The translations under genes were made by a program, and so were the position numbers. A DNA stretch of 64,000 nt. It comes from Symsagittifera roscoffensis (Eukaryota > Xenacoelomorpha > Acoela > Convolutidae). The stretch's first letter is position 1. Every line of letters starts with the position of its first letter. Below the pieces are notes generated by a model, which saw nothing but the letters and a program-made list of their open reading frames with translations, searched no databases and was not told where the DNA came from. Positions 59,575-64,000 of this stretch are shown here, piece by piece. Where the stretch lies: NCBI RefSeq assembly GCF_963678635.1, contig NC_087071.1, positions 22,227,194 to 22,291,193 of the forward strand, given 5' to 3'.

Positions 59575-62500
59575 TCAGGCTGAATTGGCTTTGTCCAATG
59601 TCAGGCTGCAACCCATCAGCGTTCGACGATGTTGATCCACCTTTGCCTTGCTCAGGGATTTCGTCAACAAGTCAGCCTCCATGTTTTCGGTTGGACAGTA
59701 CTCGAGCGCAAATGTTCCATCCTCGACCCGCTCTCGGACAAAGTGATACTTGACATCAATGTGCTTTGTACGCTTCTGCATTACGGGATTTTTGCACATC
59801 TTGATGCAGCTCTGGTTGTCCTCGTTGATCACAGTTGGACCATCACACGTCATATCCATCTCATTGAGTAGGGATCGTAAGTAGAGGCCTTCCTGAACAG
59901 CCGCTGCCATTGCTTGATACTCAGCTTCGCTGGTAGATATTGCTGCAGTAGGTTGCTTCTTGGTACTCCAGCTGATTGCTGCTCCTGACCGCTGCACATG
60001 AAAACTGTAGCCTGTTGTTGACCTTCTGTCATCAACGTCACCAGCCCAGTCAGCATCTGCTGAACCATAAAGGTTGAACCCATCAGGATCTTTGATGTAG
60101 CACAGCTCCAGATCTTTGGTTCCTTTCAGGTATCGCAGTACTCTCTTAGCAGCCACCCAGTGTGTTCTCCCAGGATTCTCCAGAAACCGTGAAAGTTGAG
60201 TCACAGTAGCTAGGATGTCTGGCCTCGTTTGCTTGGCTATGTACAATAACGAGCCCACTATGCCTCTGTAGTCCTCACGCTGCATTGCCACTGCTTCTTC
60301 TGAGCCCGCTCCAGGGCAGTCCTTCTTCGTCAACTGAGTGCTGATATCAGCTGGTGTCCCTACTGGTTTGCAGTCAGCCAACCCAAAGCGCTCCAAGCAG
60401 TCTTCAATGTAGCGAGACTGATTCACAGTAACAGAACCAGGTGCCCGTTTGACCTGCATTTTCAAAAACCAGGCTAATGGACCGCGATCATCCATCTTGA
60501 ATCGGTCAGTGAATCGGTCCCTCACCCTGTCAACTTCTGCTTGCAGTTTGCAGCCAATGATGATATCATCCACCCATACTAGAACATAGATCATAGCATC
60601 ATCCATTCCCCTCATCGTGAACAAACAGAAGTCATTGGTGCTTCGAGTGAAACCAGTCTCCAGAAGAAACGTGCTCAGCGTCTGGTACCAGTCCCTTCCT
60701 GCCTGCTTCAGCCCATAGATACTGCGTTGTAGCAAACACACTTGGTTGTCCCCGCTGCTGAACCCCTCGGGCTGTTCCATATACACAGTTTCTGTTAACG
60801 GCGAGTTGAGGAAGGCTGACTTCACGTCCATCTGATGAAGTACAAGATCATCTTGCGCTCCCAAAGCCAGTAGTATTCTCTTTGTTTCTGGTTTACAGGT
60901 TGGCGCAAAGGTCTCATTGAAGTCCAGTCCTTCCACTTGCATAAAACCCTTCACCACGTATCTGGCTTTAAACCGCTCCACTTGTCCCATTGCATCTCTC
61001 TTCACAGCAAGCACCCAGCGTCCAGGAATGACCTTGCGAGAATTTGGTCTATCAACAAGTGTCCAGGTGCCCATTGCCTTCAGTGACTGCACCTCCAAAG
61101 CCATAGCTGCTAGCCACTGCTCCCTTTCTGGTCCAGATACTGCTTCCAAGTAGCTTCTTGGCTCTTGTGCTATCACTGAAGCATGAGTGTATGCCAGTCC
61201 GTATCGGATGGGAGGGTTCCGCGTTCTAGTTGACCGCTGCTCTGGAATCTCTGTTGGCCTCTGCTCTGGAGGCTCTGTGGAAGGTGGTTCCAATTCTTCA
61301 GTCTCGACTGGGTCATCTTCCGTAACCCCCACTGAAGCTGCTGCTCCACTATCATTCGCTTTATTGGTAGACTCAGTGATGGTCTTCGTGCTAGTTTCCT
61401 CTACATCAATGCATCCCTCGATTGATAGACCCAGTGTTTGTGACTGCTCACTGTCTACCAGAAAGTCGTCTGGAATGATGTCTTCATTGAACGTCACGCT
61501 TCTTGCTCGTACCACTCGCTTTGTCTCCAGGTCCATCAGCAAGTAGGCTTTGCTCTCCTCGTCATAACCAATGAACTTGCTCTTCTTGCCTTTCGGATCC
61601 AGTTTCCGCCGGTTTCCTCTGTCCAGGTAGTACGCCAGGCATCCGAACACTCGCAGGTAGTTGACTTTCGATGGCTTCCCATAATGCATCTCCATTGATG
61701 AAATGCGATGCTCATTGCTGGATGTAGGACACAAGTTGCGAACCCTGACTGCCGTTGACATTGCTCGTACCCAGAACATCTTTGAGAGCTTTGCATCGGC
61801 CAGTAGACATCGAGTCATCTCAGTTATCACCCTGTTGTACCTCTCTGCCACGCCATTCTGTTGCGGAGTATTAGGTACTGTAAACTCCTGTTTCACCTGC
61901 ATTTCTCTACAGAACATCCGAAAAGCATTCGACGAATACTCACCTCCGTTGTCAGTTCTCAAGCACTTCGGTGTTCCGTGCTCAGCTACAAAGTCTTTGA
62001 ACTTCGAAAGAGTATCGCTCTTCTTAACCAGGTACTTGACCACTGCCAGACGGCTGAAGTCATCAATGAAGCTCACGGCATAGCGCGCTCCATGCATGCT
62101 CGCAACTTCAAATGGTCCCTGGATGTCGCTGAAGACCCGCTGCCCCACTGCAGTTGCCCTGTTCTCTGTCTTCTTTGGCATTGCTACTTCGTGCATCTTC
62201 GAAGCTGTGCACACTTCGCAGAACCCTAGCTCGCCGACATCAACAACTGATATTAGATCATGCTTGTTGAGATGCCCCAGCCTTCGGTGCCACAGCATTG
62301 CACTACTTGTCTCCATCTTCGCTTTCGTAGCTAGAGTCATCGCGTTCCTCTTGAACTTGCACTCCAGGAAGAAAAGCTTGCCGCGCTGCTTCACTGGTAG
62401 CCGTCGACCATCCGGTGCCACAAGATGAGAAGAGTCTGATGTAAAGCTGAAACTAGACCCTCTAGCTATTGCTGAGCTCACACTCATCAGATTCACGTTG

Positions 62501-63666
62501 TAGCTCGGCACAAACAGCACATTGTGGAAAGTGTAGCTCCTCGTCACATCTTGACAGTCTCGTATGTCCACTTCCACCGAGCCTATGCCCTCAATCTTTG
62601 ATATTGTACCGTTCGGATTCTCAACTGTTGTCCCCTCATCCCATTTCTCAAAGCTTGAGAAGACAGCCTTGTCGCGCACTACATGATCGGTGCATCCCGT
62701 ATCCACAATGAGATCATCTCCCTTCATTGAGGTTGTTGCACAACAACTGAAGAACCCTGTCTTTGCCTGCTTGCAGTCCCTTGCAAAGTGTCCTTGTTGT
62801 CCACACTTGAAGCACCCTTGCTTCCTTGAAGTTGGACCACTTGCTTCATTCGAGCCACTGCCTCGAGCACCAGATTGACCACTGTCACTTCTGGATCTGC
62901 AATCTCTTGCCAAATGACCCTTCTGACCGCACACAAAACAGCCACCACCCGACGCTCCTTTCTTCTTCCTCACAGCTTGCATAGCTATGTGTCCATTCCC
63001 AGTCTTCTCTCCACATCGAGCTCGTCTCGAGTCATCATAGTTCCTCAACCTCGTTCTCAGCTCTGTAAAAGTCTTGGCCGGCTGGAAGCTCTCCTGCACC
63101 ACGAAATGCTCAAAGCTGTCAGGCAGTCCGTTGATCACGAGCGCATTGAAGAGTGTGTCCGTAATTGCTTCCCCAGCTTCACTCAGCCGCGTCATCAGCT
63201 CTTGACTTCGAACGAAGTAGTCATCGAGATCCTCCTCTGATCCTAGGCGCAGCTTCGCAAGCTGGCCTACTAGACTGACCACTGTAGGCCTCTCCACACT
63301 GCAAAACTTCTCTTGCAGCAGTCTCCAGGCCTTCGTCCCATCGCCATAGCCATCCGCAGCCACGCAGTCGTTTTTGATGTACATCAGTGTGGTGTTGTTC
63401 AGGACCAGAGCTAGATGTGACCACACTGTGTTTCGGTTGTCTTTCCTCTGCTGGATCAGCACAGCTCGCTCCTGCATCTTGGTGTTGTACGCCGTCATCT
63501 GGTCAGCATTCGGATTCTCAGGTAGCGTAGGTTCAGCTTCTGGTAGATCGTCATTGCCCATCACAGTCCTGAACAGGCCTTTGGTATGCATCAGTGCCAC
63601 AAACTTCGTCGACCAAGCTGGAAAATCTTCAGACTTTCCACTGAATCCAGCCAGTTTCAAGTCCAT
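59575..63666 (-). CDS. Copia (Ty1/Copia) Gag-Pol polyprotein, intact
   Basis: Single open frame. First ATG at 63666-63664 (the frame is open 54 bases further upstream but only from a TTG); 1363 residues to TGA at 59577-59575. Domains in order: Gag with two CCHC knuckles (CFVCGQKGHLARDC, CFKCGQQGHFARDC) near 240-305; protease VDTGCTDHV; integrase zinc finger WHRRLGHLNKHD and CEVCTASK; core with FSDIQGPF, RTDNGGEYSS and TPQQNGVAERYNR; RT with YVLVWVDDIIIG; RNase H with SADADWAGD, STSEAEYQA and KHIDVKYHFVRE. This domain order (IN before RT) defines Copia. Length and motifs are complete, with no stops. GC content is far above that of the host introns. Confidence 0.97.
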   Translation of the reverse strand: MDLKLAGFSGKSEDFPAWSTKFVALMHTKGLFRTVMGNDDLPEAEPTLPENPNADQMTAYNTKMQERAVLIQQRKDNRNTVWSHLALVLNNTTLMYIKNDCVAADGYGDGTKAWRLLQEKFCSVERPTVVSLVGQLAKLRLGSEEDLDDYFVRSQELMTRLSEAGEAITDTLFNALVINGLPDSFEHFVVQESFQPAKTFTELRTRLRNYDDSRRARCGEKTGNGHIAMQAVRKKKGASGGGCFVCGQKGHLARDCRSRSDSGQSGARGSGSNEASGPTSRKQGCFKCGQQGHFARDCKQAKTGFFSCCATTSMKGDDLIVDTGCTDHVVRDKAVFSSFEKWDEGTTVENPNGTISKIEGIGSVEVDIRDCQDVTRSYTFHNVLFVPSYNVNLMSVSSAIARGSSFSFTSDSSHLVAPDGRRLPVKQRGKLFFLECKFKRNAMTLATKAKMETSSAMLWHRRLGHLNKHDLISVVDVGELGFCEVCTASKMHEVAMPKKTENRATAVGQRVFSDIQGPFEVASMHGARYAVSFIDDFSRLAVVKYLVKKSDTLSKFKDFVAEHGTPKCLRTDNGGEYSSNAFRMFCREMQVKQEFTVPNTPQQNGVAERYNRVITEMTRCLLADAKLSKMFWVRAMSTAVRVRNLCPTSSNEHRISSMEMHYGKPSKVNYLRVFGCLAYYLDRGNRRKLDPKGKKSKFIGYDEESKAYLLMDLETKRVVRARSVTFNEDIIPDDFLVDSEQSQTLGLSIEGCIDVEETSTKTITESTNKANDSGAAASVGVTEDDPVETEELEPPSTEPPEQRPTEIPEQRSTRTRNPPIRYGLAYTHASVIAQEPRSYLEAVSGPEREQWLAAMALEVQSLKAMGTWTLVDRPNSRKVIPGRWVLAVKRDAMGQVERFKARYVVKGFMQVEGLDFNETFAPTCKPETKRILLALGAQDDLVLHQMDVKSAFLNSPLTETVYMEQPEGFSSGDNQVCLLQRSIYGLKQAGRDWYQTLSTFLLETGFTRSTNDFCLFTMRGMDDAMIYVLVWVDDIIIGCKLQAEVDRVRDRFTDRFKMDDRGPLAWFLKMQVKRAPGSVTVNQSRYIEDCLERFGLADCKPVGTPADISTQLTKKDCPGAGSEEAVAMQREDYRGIVGSLLYIAKQTRPDILATVTQLSRFLENPGRTHWVAAKRVLRYLKGTKDLELCYIKDPDGFNLYGSADADWAGDVDDRRSTTGYSFHVQRSGAAISWSTKKQPTAAISTSEAEYQAMAAAVQEGLYLRSLLNEMDMTCDGPTVINEDNQSCIKMCKNPVMQKRTKHIDVKYHFVRERVEDGTFALEYCPTENMEADLLTKSLSKAKVDQHRRTLMGCSLTLDKANSA

Positions 63667-63749
63667 CTCTGCTTTGCTAAAGGCTAGATAAAAGCTAAAA
63701 AAAACTCTGACAGAAATCAAATAATTATTAAATCAAAAAGTTTAGAAAT

Positions 63750-63763
63750 CTGGGCCCATAACC
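63750..63763 (-). promoter_or_regulatory. Copia primer-binding site for half initiator tRNA-Met
   Basis: Directly after the 5' LTR the minus strand reads GGTTATGGGCCCAG. It is complementary to the anticodon arm of initiator tRNA-Met (CTGGGCCCATAACC), not to its 3' end. Drosophila copia is known to prime from a 5' half of this tRNA in the same way. Confidence 0.85.
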
Positions 63764-64000
63764 TGTTAAGATTCAGAGTTAGAGCAAGTAGGACTAGGGG
63801 ATAGAGGTTTGAGAGTTATCTGAGGTTTCAACTGAGGAGAGAGAAGAGATACTGATTGTTGAAGAATGAATTGAGATTGTGTTTTTAAAATGACACGACA
63901 AACTGAGCATCAAATAGTACCAGTTAATTAATTACCAGTTAATTAATTAGTTTATCAAATACCAGCAGACCAGTTGACCTTGTCTGAGTGCATTGAGTTT
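63764..64000 (-). mobile_element. Copia 5' LTR, cut by the window end
   Basis: The first 237 bases, starting TGTTAAGATTC, are identical to 59230-59466. The remaining roughly 101 bases and the second target-site copy lie outside. Confidence 0.92.

Noticed and set aside
59629-63691. Several plus-strand frames of 60-126 codons opposite the Copia gene
   Set aside because: They are antisense shadows of the GC-rich Gag-Pol frame without independent features.

Overview
The window is AT-rich animal nuclear DNA. Genes are split by GT-AG introns from about 50 bases to several kilobases, and mobile elements fill much of the rest. The gene set (a CCDC88/Girdin-type scaffold, MORN5, a rhodopsin-family GPCR) together with Copia, Ty3/Gypsy, Penelope-like, hAT-MITE and tRNA-SINE sequences points to an invertebrate metazoan. 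I cannot name the lineage. All three host genes lie on the minus strand.

1-27878: the 5' part of a large gene for a HOOK-domain, coiled-coil protein of the CCDC88 (Girdin/Daple) family. I traced 21 coding exons by GT-AG borders with unbroken reading phase. They give about 1365 residues before the gene leaves the window at base 1. Its introns carry a tandem array of about 540-bp units, an interspersed family that recurs in 2.7-7.7 kb, tRNA-derived SINEs, a hAT MITE with target duplication, and a nested foldback element.

27879-34581: an intergenic stretch without recognised genes, then MORN5. Four phase-compatible exons give 191 residues; there is also a possible alternative last exon.

34582-40400: a retroelement graveyard. 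A decayed Penelope-like element (RT plus a trace of a GIY-YIG nuclease, minus strand) lies beside a decayed Ty3/Gypsy pol (plus strand).

40757-53288: the most interesting locus. Two exons encoding extracellular loop 1 and TM3-TM4 of a GPCR are followed by a 4.15-kb direct tandem duplication. Each copy carries one exon for TM5-TM6 and one terminal exon for TM7 and the tail. Phases match in both copies. The TM5-TM6 exons are identical, and the TM7 exons differ mostly at synonymous sites. Small relics of further copies flank the pair. One 5' half could therefore be spliced to either of two 3' halves.

53289-64000: gene-poor sequence with a second hAT MITE (perfect 8-bp target duplication), then an intact Copia retrotransposon on the minus strand. 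Its single Gag-Pol frame is open, the visible parts of the LTRs are identical, and the primer-binding site matches the anticodon arm of initiator tRNA-Met. The second LTR runs off the window end.
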